A stretch of DNA of 42,660 bases, taken from positions 1-42,660 of the forward strand of contig JAKSRG010000025.1 of NCBI GenBank assembly GCA_024403735.1, read 5' to 3'. Every line of letters starts with the position of its first letter. Position 1 is the first letter of the stretch. This stretch comes from Clostridia bacterium. GTDB taxonomy: Bacteria; Bacillota; Clostridia; Saccharofermentanales; Saccharofermentanaceae. A program made the position numbers and the translations under genes. Positions 17,863 to 25,984 of this stretch are shown one piece after another. The notes beneath the pieces were generated by a model. The model searched no databases. It was not told the origin of the DNA and saw only the letters and a list, made by a program, of their open reading frames with translations.

Positions 17863-19785
17863 ATGAAGAGAAGAGTTGCAGTTTTTGCTAATGGTTGGAG
17901 CGATGAATACCTGAAAAACGCAATGGAAGGTGTTCAAAAATGCGCGAAAGAGAAGAATGTAGATATTCTTCTTTTTATTGAATATGCATCTACCACAGAT
18001 GACGTTGATTACGCTCAGGGTGATGTTAATATTCTTAATTTGCCTGACTTGGACAGGTTTGATGGTTTTATCCTTTTTGGTAATACATTGAATAATAGAG
18101 GCGAGCTTTCTATTTTGAAGGAACGCATACTTAAGACTAATAAGCCAGCCGTATGTTTGGAGTATGAGCTCGATGGTATGGATTGTATCTGTACAGATAA
18201 CTATTCAGGTATGCGAGAACTTTGCGAACATATTATTGGTGATCATAATGCTAGAGATATTGTCTTTATCTCTGGTGATGAAGAAAATCTAGAGAACATT
18301 GATCGTAAACGTGCTTTGACTGATGTTCTTGCTGAATATGGCGAGACACTTAAGGACGAGAATGTAATTGTCGGTGGTTGGAGTTATTACAATGTTCGAC
18401 AGTTGATTCCTGAATTTCTTAGAAAACACAAACTTCCAGATGCATTTGTCTGCGCTAATGACGTTATGGCCATGGGTACAATTTATGCGTTGAACCTTCT
18501 TGGCTATTCAGTTCCTAGTGATGTTATTGTAACTGGATTTGACAATATCATTTCTGCTCAGACTTATAATCCTATTATTACTACTGTTGATCGTGGATGG
18601 CAGATTAGAAGTATTGAAGGATTAAATCATCTCATTGATTTGATGGATGGAGCTCCTCGTAAGGGAATTATGAAGAAGGCTTCTAGACTTTTCAAAGGTG
18701 AGAGTTGTGGTTGTTCTGTATCTGCTGAACTTAAGCAGCATCAGGCAGAGTTCATAAATAATGCGTATGCAGTTCCTGTTGAAAGAACTATGTTTGATTG
18801 GCATTTGCAAGCTATCGATACCGTAGCTAATGATGTTTGTTCAATGGAAGAGGTTTCTGAGCGTTTTGCTAATCTGTTCGATGAGACTTCTGAGATTGGT
18901 TATAGGATGTATGAAGGTGATACATTCTGTATATGTTTGGATGAGTCGTTTGTTGATTCAATTGTTGGTGCGAATGCACCAAGATGCTTTGGTTATGGAG
19001 ATCGAATGGATGTGATTTTCGCGATGCGTGGTGGAAAAATTCTTCCACGACAGTCTATCGTTACTTCTTATATTTATCCAGTATTTGATACTCCAGACGA
19101 GCCTTCTAATATTTATATGGTTGCTCCGCTTCATAATAACGGTTCTGTTATTGGATATGCTGTATTCAAGAACCAATACAAGATGATCAACATGTATTAT
19201 CTCAACACTTGGTTGGCTCATTTGAGTAAAGCAATTGTAAGAGCAAAGCAGTGTATTGAAGTTGATTATATGACTAAGAAGATTAATGAGATGTCTTTGA
19301 GAGATGAACTATCTGGTCTTCTTAATCGTAAAGGTTATGAGAAGAGGGCTATTCCATTCTTGGAGCAGATTAGAGCTGATGGTAAGTCTGGTGTACTCAT
19401 GGTTGTCGACATCAATAAGATGAAGATGATTAACGATGTATATGGTCACCTTCAGGGAGACTTAGCTATTAGATTAGTATCAAAGTCTATTATGGCTACT
19501 ATCCCATCTTCTTGGTATGGTGTTCGTTATGGTGGAGATGAATTCGTAATCATTGGTGAGAATGTATTCTTTGATGATGGTTATGCATTGCAGAATACTC
19601 TTTGTGATGTAGTTAAGAAACAAGCTGAAGATCTGATGTTACCGTTCAAACTATCAATTAGTATAGGTACAGTAATTATTGATCCTAATGAGAATGTAAC
19701 GCTTGATGAGTACTTTAAAAAGGCCGATGCTACGATGTACGAGATGAAGAAGAAACTTCATGCGCAGCGTGAAGATAAGAATTGA
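17863..19785 (+). CDS. Diguanylate cyclase with LacI/periplasmic-binding-like sensor domain
   Basis: A protein of about 640 residues that would make cyclic di-GMP. Residues about 1-285 form a LacI-type sugar-binding fold (RRVAVFANGWSDEYLKNAMEG; NKPAVCLEYELDGMDCICTDN; DAFVCANDVMAMGTIYALNLLG; VTGFDN) without the LacI DNA-binding headpiece. A GAF-like linker region (about 300-470) follows. The C-terminal GGDEF domain has LRDELSGLLNRKGYEKR and the intact active loop RYGGDEFVI. The RxxD inhibitory site five residues before GGDEF is absent, so product inhibition is probably weak. There is no signal peptide or TM, so it senses a cytoplasmic ligand. ATG 17863 was chosen because GGAG lies 6 nt upstream; ATGs at 17848 and 17851 overlap that site. 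Confidence 0.9.
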   Translation: MKRRVAVFANGWSDEYLKNAMEGVQKCAKEKNVDILLFIEYASTTDDVDYAQGDVNILNLPDLDRFDGFILFGNTLNNRGELSILKERILKTNKPAVCLEYELDGMDCICTDNYSGMRELCEHIIGDHNARDIVFISGDEENLENIDRKRALTDVLAEYGETLKDENVIVGGWSYYNVRQLIPEFLRKHKLPDAFVCANDVMAMGTIYALNLLGYSVPSDVIVTGFDNIISAQTYNPIITTVDRGWQIRSIEGLNHLIDLMDGAPRKGIMKKASRLFKGESCGCSVSAELKQHQAEFINNAYAVPVERTMFDWHLQAIDTVANDVCSMEEVSERFANLFDETSEIGYRMYEGDTFCICLDESFVDSIVGANAPRCFGYGDRMDVIFAMRGGKILPRQSIVTSYIYPVFDTPDEPSNIYMVAPLHNNGSVIGYAVFKNQYKMINMYYLNTWLAHLSKAIVRAKQCIEVDYMTKKINEMSLRDELSGLLNRKGYEKRAIPFLEQIRADGKSGVLMVVDINKMKMINDVYGHLQGDLAIRLVSKSIMATIPSSWYGVRYGGDEFVIIGENVFFDDGYALQNTLCDVVKKQAEDLMLPFKLSISIGTVIIDPNENVTLDEYFKKADATMYEMKKKLHAQREDKN

Positions 19786-19797
19786 TTATTAATGCGA

Positions 19798-19829
19798 AAG
19801 GGCTGAAAAACAATTGTTTTCCAGCCCTT
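19798..19829. terminator. Bidirectional terminator between convergent genes
   Basis: AAGGGCTGAAAA and TTTTCCAGCCCTT pair around ACAATTGT with one mismatch. A run of A precedes and T-rich sequence follows, so it can serve both the diguanylate cyclase and the MATE gene. Confidence 0.75.
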
Positions 19830-19843
19830 ATATTTTGTTTGAG

Positions 19844-21220
19844 TTAGTTGTTAATTGAAAGCTTTGAAAGCCTCTTGTTATTCAGTAAGTGTATCTGAAC
19901 AAATATTGCCGCTATTGACATTGTTATCTCAGTGATACATTGAGCGTATGCAATACCATTAACTTGGGCAAATTTGTTGAGTAATAATATGAGAGGTATC
20001 TCTAAGAATACCTTACGAGCAAAGGAGAATGCCAAAGCATATTTACCCATTCCGAATGCTTGAGTAATTCCGACAACCATAAAGTCTATGCACATGAATG
20101 GAAGACTGAAACCAAATCCGCTAAGGAACCAAGCTCCTGTCTGGGCGATTACATCGTTATCCATGAATATTCTTACTATTGGCTGTCCAGCTACATTGAA
20201 AGCTACAAGTATGCACATCAACGCAGAGATTGTGAGGATATATGTTTTCTTAATTGCTTCCTTCATTCTAGGGAAGTTCTTATTGGCGTAGTTATAACCA
20301 ATCAGTGGCATTACGCCTTGAGTAAAGCCAAAGACAATCTGTATAGGTAATTGATTAATTCTGTTTGCTATACCAACAGCAGCGATGACATCAGTACCAT
20401 AACTAGCCACAATGTTATTTAGAATTGTCATGCTTACAACGTTAAGAATGTTTTGGAATACTCCTGGAATTCCTACTATTAAGATGTTAGATAGTATGAG
20501 TTTGGAAGGTGTGAAGAATGAAGGCTTGAGACATACAAATGTGTTCTTCTTTTTCGCGAATAGGAATACTAAAAAATAAATACATGCAACTACATTTGAG
20601 ATGAATGTTGCTAATCCTGCACCAGCTGCACCAAGATTAAAACCAAAAGGAAGGATGAAGATTGGATCAAGGATTATATTCAAAATACAGCCACTCATCT
20701 GACCAAGGCTAGCATGCATAGAATGTCCTTCTGCTCGAAGTAAATAACTAAACATGATGCTCATTATTCCAGGAACAGATCCAAGGCATACAGTCCAGAA
20801 CAGGTAGTTCTTGGTAGCGTTAGTAGTTGAGTCGTCTGTACCTAATATGTTAAGTGTCTGGCGGTTAAATATAAGTGTGATGAGCGATAGTAATATTGCA
20901 AATACTAGGGCGAAGTATAGTCCAGTTGCAGAAGCCTTCTTAACAGTATCAAAGTCTTTTTTACCTAGGCTTCTGCTCATAAGACTTGAAGCACCAATAC
21001 CAAATAGGTTTGTAATTCCATAGAACAAAGTCATTGCTGGAGCTACGAGTGTAATCGCTGCGTTTTGGACAGAATCATTAAGTGCCCCAACGAAGTAGGT
21101 ATCCGACAGATTGTAAATCATGGATACAATGGAGCTTAGTATCATTGGAATTGTAAGTTTAAGTATTGCACTCCATACTGGGGTTGTTTCAAATAAAGTT
21201 GTTCTACTGTCTTTACTCAT
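19844..21220 (-). CDS. MATE-family efflux transporter
   Basis: A 458-residue, about 12-TM exporter of the multidrug and toxic compound extrusion family, exchanging drug or metabolite for Na+ or H+. Typical N-terminal features are PVWSAILKLTIPMILSSIVSMIYNLSDTYFVG and the duplicated half beginning near NILIVGIPGVFQNIL. VAAVGIANRINQLPIQIVFGFTQGVMPLIGYNY is a MATE signature in the second half. Length equals the usual 450 residues. The ATG at 21218-21220 (MSKDSRT) is preferred over an upstream one 15 codons earlier because GAGAAG lies just before it. Substrate unknown; single-gene unit. Confidence 0.9.
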   Translation of the reverse strand: MSKDSRTTLFETTPVWSAILKLTIPMILSSIVSMIYNLSDTYFVGALNDSVQNAAITLVAPAMTLFYGITNLFGIGASSLMSRSLGKKDFDTVKKASATGLYFALVFAILLSLITLIFNRQTLNILGTDDSTTNATKNYLFWTVCLGSVPGIMSIMFSYLLRAEGHSMHASLGQMSGCILNIILDPIFILPFGFNLGAAGAGLATFISNVVACIYFLVFLFAKKKNTFVCLKPSFFTPSKLILSNILIVGIPGVFQNILNVVSMTILNNIVASYGTDVIAAVGIANRINQLPIQIVFGFTQGVMPLIGYNYANKNFPRMKEAIKKTYILTISALMCILVAFNVAGQPIVRIFMDNDVIAQTGAWFLSGFGFSLPFMCIDFMVVGITQAFGMGKYALAFSFARKVFLEIPLILLLNKFAQVNGIAYAQCITEITMSIAAIFVQIHLLNNKRLSKLSINN

Positions 21221-21393
21221 TGATGTCACTTCTCTTTTGATTTCTGTAGCGAATTGTATCACCAAAGTGATTAATCATCTACGAGTAACTTAGTTTAGTT
21301 GTTAAGATTTTGAAACGATTAATTGTATTCTATAGATTGAATTACGAAATATACGTATTGTTTAGTTAAATAAGAAAAACTTTAAAGGTTGTT

Positions 21394-22383
21394 ATGAACG
21401 ATAGAATTTTAATTTGTGAAGATGCTAATGTTGATAGCCTTAGGAAGAAGTATCCAGGAGGATTACATTTTGTAATTGGTGACCTCCATGGTGAGGTTGA
21501 TACGCTTAAGAAGCTGATTGCGAAGATTGGATTTAATCCTGAGATTGATCATGCATATTTTGTAGGTGACTATAACGCTGGTGGTAATCCACGGCTACTA
21601 TTAGATTATATGTCTCAGTACTATCAGGCTGATTATGATAAGCCTGGTTTTCATATGATAAGAGGTAATCACGAGCGAGAGTTGTTGCCTGTTTATCCTC
21701 TCGAAAACTTGCCAGACATCATAGTTTATAAAAGCAGAGTTATGACGTATTATTTTGCACATGCTGGAATGATTACGGATGTTTTCGAGTTAATCAATAA
21801 AGATATGGATGATAATCCAGGTTCGACTAATTATGCGTATGCGCTTGATGAGACATGTGCTGGAGAAGATAGACCATTTAGACAAGTTGTCTGGTCTAGA
21901 AAAGGTCTTTATTCGCAGAGGTCTCGTTATCATGTGTGGCCTTCGTTGGAGAGCCTTAAATCTAGAAGAGCATGCATTATTCACGGACATACTCCATATG
22001 CGTTCATGAAGCAGGGTGGATATTTCTCCTATGGTGATGAACAGGTGTTCTTTGGCCATCAGCATATGTGGTTTAGTGAGGACTTGCAGAGTTTTAATAT
22101 TGATTCCAATGTTAAGGGTCGATATGTTGTGGGTGAGGATTATCGAGGATTGTCTTGCGTATGTCTAGAAGTAATCGATGAGATTGCACAGAGAAATGGT
22201 GGCTTCCTAACTGTTGATAGCGTTAAGAGTGGGGAACGATTTGTGGTATCAGAGAAGCGTGTTCCAGTTTTATGGGCTACGCCAAAATTTGATTTACTTA
22301 AGATACTTGATGCCCAACCAAGAATGAAAAAGATTACGATTGATATTAATGGGGAAGCTATTGTTGATAGTGTGATAGAATGA
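21394..22383 (+). CDS. PPP/calcineurin-like metallophosphoesterase
   Basis: A 329-residue cytoplasmic phosphoesterase with a two-metal active site. Metal motifs in order: FVIGDLHGE (about 27-34), VGDYNAGGNPR (about 56; the usual GDxVDRG is altered, so Asp is kept but VDR is not), RGNHERELLP (about 90), FAHAG (about 127) and IIHGHTPYAF (about 197). The order and GDLHGE/GNHE motifs place it with PPP-type phosphatases (PrpE, ApaH and Ser/Thr phosphatases). The C-terminal 80 residues are extra. It is the first gene of a four-gene unit with gaps of 29 nt, then overlaps of 1 and 11 nt. The substrate may be a phosphoprotein, dinucleotide or RNA end; the neighbouring 2H-like gene favours a nucleotide or RNA substrate (inference). 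Confidence 0.8.
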   Translation: MNDRILICEDANVDSLRKKYPGGLHFVIGDLHGEVDTLKKLIAKIGFNPEIDHAYFVGDYNAGGNPRLLLDYMSQYYQADYDKPGFHMIRGNHERELLPVYPLENLPDIIVYKSRVMTYYFAHAGMITDVFELINKDMDDNPGSTNYAYALDETCAGEDRPFRQVVWSRKGLYSQRSRYHVWPSLESLKSRRACIIHGHTPYAFMKQGGYFSYGDEQVFFGHQHMWFSEDLQSFNIDSNVKGRYVVGEDYRGLSCVCLEVIDEIAQRNGGFLTVDSVKSGERFVVSEKRVPVLWATPKFDLLKILDAQPRMKKITIDINGEAIVDSVIE

Positions 22384-22412
22384 TTTTATAAGAGTTTTGC
22401 GGAGAGTGGGCA

Positions 22413-23711
22413 ATGGAAGAACTTAGAAATTATGTGACGTTTTTTATGCCATTTAGCTTTGATGACGAGTCTAGTGTTTTCCTTGGTGAGAACAAGGCTT
22501 GGGATTTGTATTCGAAGAATAAGGTTCAGACAAGTAAGTATTTTTTCAAATTCATTAGTGACAAGTTGGATCCTGCTAAGGGTGAAGAATGCCAATGTTG
22601 TCGTTATGTCCTTAATGAGGCTTCCGATGAGTACCAAAAGCTTATTAAAGATAAGAGTTTTAGTATTACCAAAACACAATTCTTCGATAAATTTGAATTT
22701 GTAATTGAGAACTTTGATTTATTTCTATTCTCAACTGGAATAGGTCTTATTGGTATGCGAGTTAGCTTTAGTGAGACTATTCCAAAAGTTGTATCTTCTG
22801 CTTCTTATTTGATTAAGAAAGTTGCAAAAGTAAAGTTCTTAGATGCTGATAAGAATGAATATATACCTTTGGAGATGGTTAAGTCGTTGTTAAGTAGAAC
22901 AATTTCTTATAATGTGGAATTCTATCAGTTTGCTAACGAAGGTCAGGAGAGAGCTAATACATTTTCTTACATTGAGTGTGAAACTGATGAGAATTATGAG
23001 GAAGATGTCTTCATGTTGTCTCATAATTATGATTTGGGTTTTACTTACAATCCTGAAATAGATCGTGGTGATTGGCTATATCGTGCTGCGTCTGATGTAG
23101 CATGGGGAATAACAGATGAAGCTTTATCTTGTAGAGTATTTGTTAATGAGACAAATGCTTCCTTCAGACAAGGAACCTTCAGGAAGAATGTCTTGGATAT
23201 GTATGTAACAATGTATGCTCTTTTATTGCATCAGAAGTATTTCCTTTATGACTTCTTAACTAGAGTTGGTGTTGAGAGTAATAGTAATGACTTGAAAACA
23301 TTGAGCGATTTCAAAGTTGATCTCGCAAAATTTCATAATAACTTTTTGTTCGATGTAATAACAGAAGTGCCACAGTATCAGAGACTTTATGATCGTATTG
23401 TTAAGATATTCAGAATCAAAGACTTGTATGAAGATGCCGAGAAGCCAATTAATCGTCTAGCAACACTTCAGAAAGAGCATGATGAGGAAGAAGATAATGC
23501 TCATGATAAGGCGGTAAATAGAATCCTTTCTTTGTTAGCAGTATTGGGCGTTATTTCAGCGCTTTGTGATTGGATTCAAGTTAAGGAGAGCTTTGATGGA
23601 GTGTGGAATATTCTGAGTTTTAACGGACTATCAACAATTGCATTTGGTGTGATATTGATAGGGGTTTTGATATATGTTGTTTATACTGAATTTAAGAGGA
23701 AGAAGAAATAA
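22413..23711 (+). CDS. CorA-shaped two-TM membrane protein of unknown function
   Basis: A 432-residue protein. About 350 cytoplasmic residues (mixed alpha/beta, then a long helical stretch around LATLQKEHDEEEDNAHDKAVNRI) are followed by two C-terminal TM helices (about 364-380 and 403-424) with a short loop, and the chain ends EFKRKKK. This is the overall shape of CorA-type channels, but the GMN motif of Mg2+ transporters is absent. N-terminal FFMPFSFDDES and a CQCC cluster (about 60) have no assigned role. Two-TM membrane proteins also occur as effectors in nucleotide-signalled defence systems, which would fit its neighbours but is unproven. Its stop overlaps the start of the next gene (TAATG). 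Confidence 0.65.
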   Translation: MEELRNYVTFFMPFSFDDESSVFLGENKAWDLYSKNKVQTSKYFFKFISDKLDPAKGEECQCCRYVLNEASDEYQKLIKDKSFSITKTQFFDKFEFVIENFDLFLFSTGIGLIGMRVSFSETIPKVVSSASYLIKKVAKVKFLDADKNEYIPLEMVKSLLSRTISYNVEFYQFANEGQERANTFSYIECETDENYEEDVFMLSHNYDLGFTYNPEIDRGDWLYRAASDVAWGITDEALSCRVFVNETNASFRQGTFRKNVLDMYVTMYALLLHQKYFLYDFLTRVGVESNSNDLKTLSDFKVDLAKFHNNFLFDVITEVPQYQRLYDRIVKIFRIKDLYEDAEKPINRLATLQKEHDEEEDNAHDKAVNRILSLLAVLGVISALCDWIQVKESFDGVWNILSFNGLSTIAFGVILIGVLIYVVYTEFKRKKK

Positions 23712-24148
23712 TGTTAGCTAAATATATTGGATGCTTTTTTAACAAATCTGAGGTGCTGGAAATAGCAAAGAATTTCGGCGACGAGCGTCTTGCTAAGGTA
23801 ATTGAGAACCCTCATGTAACTTTCTGGTATATGCCAGAACGTGAGTTTTTCAATTTATATGGTGAGAGGGTTAATGTAACCGTTATCGGATATGGAAATG
23901 ATGGTAAGAATGAGGCTTTGCTTGTTGAATTATCTTCTGATAACGAAGAGATAAATGAGCTTATCTCAAAGATTAAAGTGAAGCATATTACTGTTTCTAT
24001 TTCCTTAGATGGTAAGGCTGTAGATTCAAATTATATCGAGTATGAAGAGTGTGAAGAACGCTATAAGCTCGTGGGTGTTTTCGGTGCCTTCAGAACTACA
24101 GGTGAAGTTTATTTAGGCGAAGGAGATACAGACGATTATGACTCTTGA
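23711..24148 (+). CDS. 2H phosphoesterase-like protein (two HxTx motifs)
   Basis: A 145-residue protein with two copies of the H-x-T-x motif that defines the 2H phosphoesterase superfamily: PHVTFWYMP (H35, T37) and KHITVSISL (H92, T94). Between them is a beta-rich stretch with VTVIGYGNDGKNEALLVEL. 2H enzymes cleave 2',3'-cyclic phosphates, cyclic nucleotides or related esters in RNA repair, tRNA splicing and nucleotide signalling. Fold assignment rests on motif and spacing; an exact subfamily is not recognised. Translationally coupled by TAATG to the membrane protein upstream and overlapping the next gene by 11 nt. The C-terminus is acidic (GEGDTDDYDS). Confidence 0.65.
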   Translation: MLAKYIGCFFNKSEVLEIAKNFGDERLAKVIENPHVTFWYMPEREFFNLYGERVNVTVIGYGNDGKNEALLVELSSDNEEINELISKIKVKHITVSISLDGKAVDSNYIEYEECEERYKLVGVFGAFRTTGEVYLGEGDTDDYDS

Positions 24149-24668
24149 GCAAAATATAATCGATAACATTCTCGAGTGTGAGGTTAAGATTGGTCATAAT
24201 AGTGTGCAGTTCACTGTTTATTATCCAAATGATTCGCTATGTGAATTACTCGATTGCGATGAAGACAATTTGATTGATGCCTTGTCCACTTTTAAAAGTA
24301 ATGTGAGAGATACTCTTGGTGATGTAGTGTTAACTACTGCACAAGATGGAAGTGGAAGGGTTGGTATTACAATCCCTGCATCTGGAGTGGATTGGGTAAG
24401 TAGTAACTATAAACCTTCAGATTTCTCTGTTGCGTTCATATCAATGATTAAGTCTTTTGAAGCGACTGAGGAGAACATAATCTCGTTGTTCAATTCATTT
24501 GATAGTGATGTTGTAATCGAGCGTGAGAATGAAGCTGAATTCGCTATTTATTTTTCAAATGAAAGCATTGATCCATATGTTTATTTCATTGAACAGAATG
24601 ATTTTGGGTTTGAGTATCACCGATATACTCGAGAGGCGTATAAGAGGGCAATACATAACCATAATTGA
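24138..24668 (+). CDS. Small protein of unknown function, last gene of the phosphatase/2H operon
   Basis: A 176-residue soluble protein with mixed alpha/beta character, acidic, without TM, signal peptide or recognised motif. A segment VKIGHNSVQFTVYYPNDSL and a central GRVGITIPASGVDWVSSNY can be described but not assigned. It overlaps the 2H-like gene by 11 nt, with AAGGAG 13 nt before its ATG inside that gene, so it is probably translated by coupling. The terminator at 24679-24699 closes the unit. Its conserved neighbourhood, if any, is the best clue to function. Confidence 0.6.
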   Translation: MTLEQNIIDNILECEVKIGHNSVQFTVYYPNDSLCELLDCDEDNLIDALSTFKSNVRDTLGDVVLTTAQDGSGRVGITIPASGVDWVSSNYKPSDFSVAFISMIKSFEATEENIISLFNSFDSDVVIERENEAEFAIYFSNESIDPYVYFIEQNDFGFEYHRYTREAYKRAIHNHN

Positions 24669-24678
24669 TAAGATAATG

Positions 24679-24702
24679 AGCCGCGTTTGCGGCTTTATTT
24701 TT
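24679..24702 (+). terminator. Intrinsic terminator
   Basis: AGCCGC (24679-24684) pairs with GCGGCT (24689-24694) across a GTTT loop, followed by TTTATTTTT. Confidence 0.8.
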
Positions 24703-24810
24703 GCCCGGATTTATCGAAAACACTTTTCAATTGATTTTCATTAGTAGAAAACGCACAAGATTATTGCAATTTGAGTAGTAGCAGTTGTCTTTTTGTATCG
24801 CTTTAGCATA

Positions 24811-24839
24811 TTGAAGTGAGAGGTTGCACCTTGTATAAT
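24811..24839 (+). promoter_or_regulatory. serC-serA promoter
   Basis: TTGAAG (24811-24816), exactly 17 bp, then TATAAT (24834-24839): a near-consensus sigma-A promoter 63 nt before serC. No T-box, serine riboswitch or strong leader hairpin is seen between it and the start codon. Confidence 0.75.
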
Positions 24840-24901
24840 TTTTAGGAATTTGTTTAATTCGATTTATAAATAAAACTAATATATATATGGAGGCTATGAT
24901 T

Positions 24902-25984
24902 ATGGCAAGAGTTTACAACTTTTCAGCAGGTCCTGCTACAATGCCATTGCCAGTTCTTGAGGAGATTCAGGCTGAACTTCTCGACTACAAGGGTAGTGGA
25001 ATGAGTGTAATGGAGATGTCTCACCGATCCAAGGTTTTCCAGCAGATTGCAGATGAGGCTGAAGCTGACCTTCGTGAATTGATGGGTATCCCAGATAACT
25101 ACAAGGTATTATTCATTCAGGGTGGTGCTACATTACAGTTCTCCATGATTCCTATGAACCTTATGAAGAATGGTGTAGCTGACTACATCGTAACAGGTGC
25201 TTGGTCAAAGAAGGCTGCTACAGAAGCTAAGAAGTTCGGTAAGGTTAATATCGTTGCTACATCAGCAGACAAGAACTTCAGCTATATCCCAGATTGTTCA
25301 GATCTTCCAATCGATGATGATGCAGACTATGTATACATCTGTGAGAACGAGACAATCCACGGTACAACATTCCAGAAGCTCCCTAACACAAAGGGTAAGA
25401 TCCTCGTATCTGACCAGTCTTCAATGTTCCTTTCAAAGCCATGTAACGTATCAGACTACGGTATGATTTACGGTGGTGTTCAGAAGAACATTGGTCCTGC
25501 TGGTATCGTTATCGCTATCATCCGTGAGGATTTGATCCGCGAAGACCTCCCAGAGAACACACCTGTTTACATGAGATATGACACACATGCTAACAACGGT
25601 TCTATGTACAACACACCAAACTGCTGGGCTATCTATGTATGCGGTAAGGTATTCAAGTACCTCAAGTCTATCGGTGGTCTTTCAGCAATGAACGAGCTCA
25701 ACGAGAAGAAGGCTAAGATCCTTTATGACTTCCTCGATGGCAGCAAGATGTTCAACGGTACAGTAGAGAAGGAAGTTCGTTCACTTATGAACGTTCCATT
25801 CGTAACTGGCGATGCTGAGAAGGATGCAGCAGTAGTTGCAGCTACAAAGGCAGCTGGTTTTGATAACCTTAAGGGTCACAAGAGTGTAGGTGGTCTCCGT
25901 GCATCAATCTACAACGCTATGCCAATCGAAGGTGTACAGGCTCTCGTAGACTTCCTTAAGAAGTATGAAGAGGAGAATGCTTAA
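24902..25984 (+). CDS. serC: Phosphoserine aminotransferase
   Basis: Second step of serine biosynthesis: transfers the amino group of glutamate to 3-phosphohydroxypyruvate, giving phosphoserine; PLP-dependent, cytoplasmic. The 360-residue length and the start MARVYNFSAGPATMP are diagnostic. GSGMSVMEMSHRSKVF and FIQGGATLQF belong to the PLP phosphate region, and the Schiff-base Lys lies in YGGVQKNIGPAG. The ATG at 24902 is preferred over 24887 because GGAGG lies 8 nt before it. The stop overlaps the serA start (TAATG), so both are translated together. Codon use is biased to ATC, CTC and GGT-type codons, unlike the neighbours, as expected of a highly expressed gene. Confidence 0.97.
   Translation: MARVYNFSAGPATMPLPVLEEIQAELLDYKGSGMSVMEMSHRSKVFQQIADEAEADLRELMGIPDNYKVLFIQGGATLQFSMIPMNLMKNGVADYIVTGAWSKKAATEAKKFGKVNIVATSADKNFSYIPDCSDLPIDDDADYVYICENETIHGTTFQKLPNTKGKILVSDQSSMFLSKPCNVSDYGMIYGGVQKNIGPAGIVIAIIREDLIREDLPENTPVYMRYDTHANNGSMYNTPNCWAIYVCGKVFKYLKSIGGLSAMNELNEKKAKILYDFLDGSKMFNGTVEKEVRSLMNVPFVTGDAEKDAAVVAATKAAGFDNLKGHKSVGGLRASIYNAMPIEGVQALVDFLKKYEEENA

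Noticed and set aside
22413..23711. CorA Mg2+ transporter
   Set aside because: The two C-terminal TMs and long helix fit, but the GMN motif at the end of the first TM is absent, so no transport function is claimed.
24703..24901. T-box or riboswitch before serC
   Set aside because: No T-box sequence, terminator or conserved riboswitch core was seen; only a plain promoter and leader.
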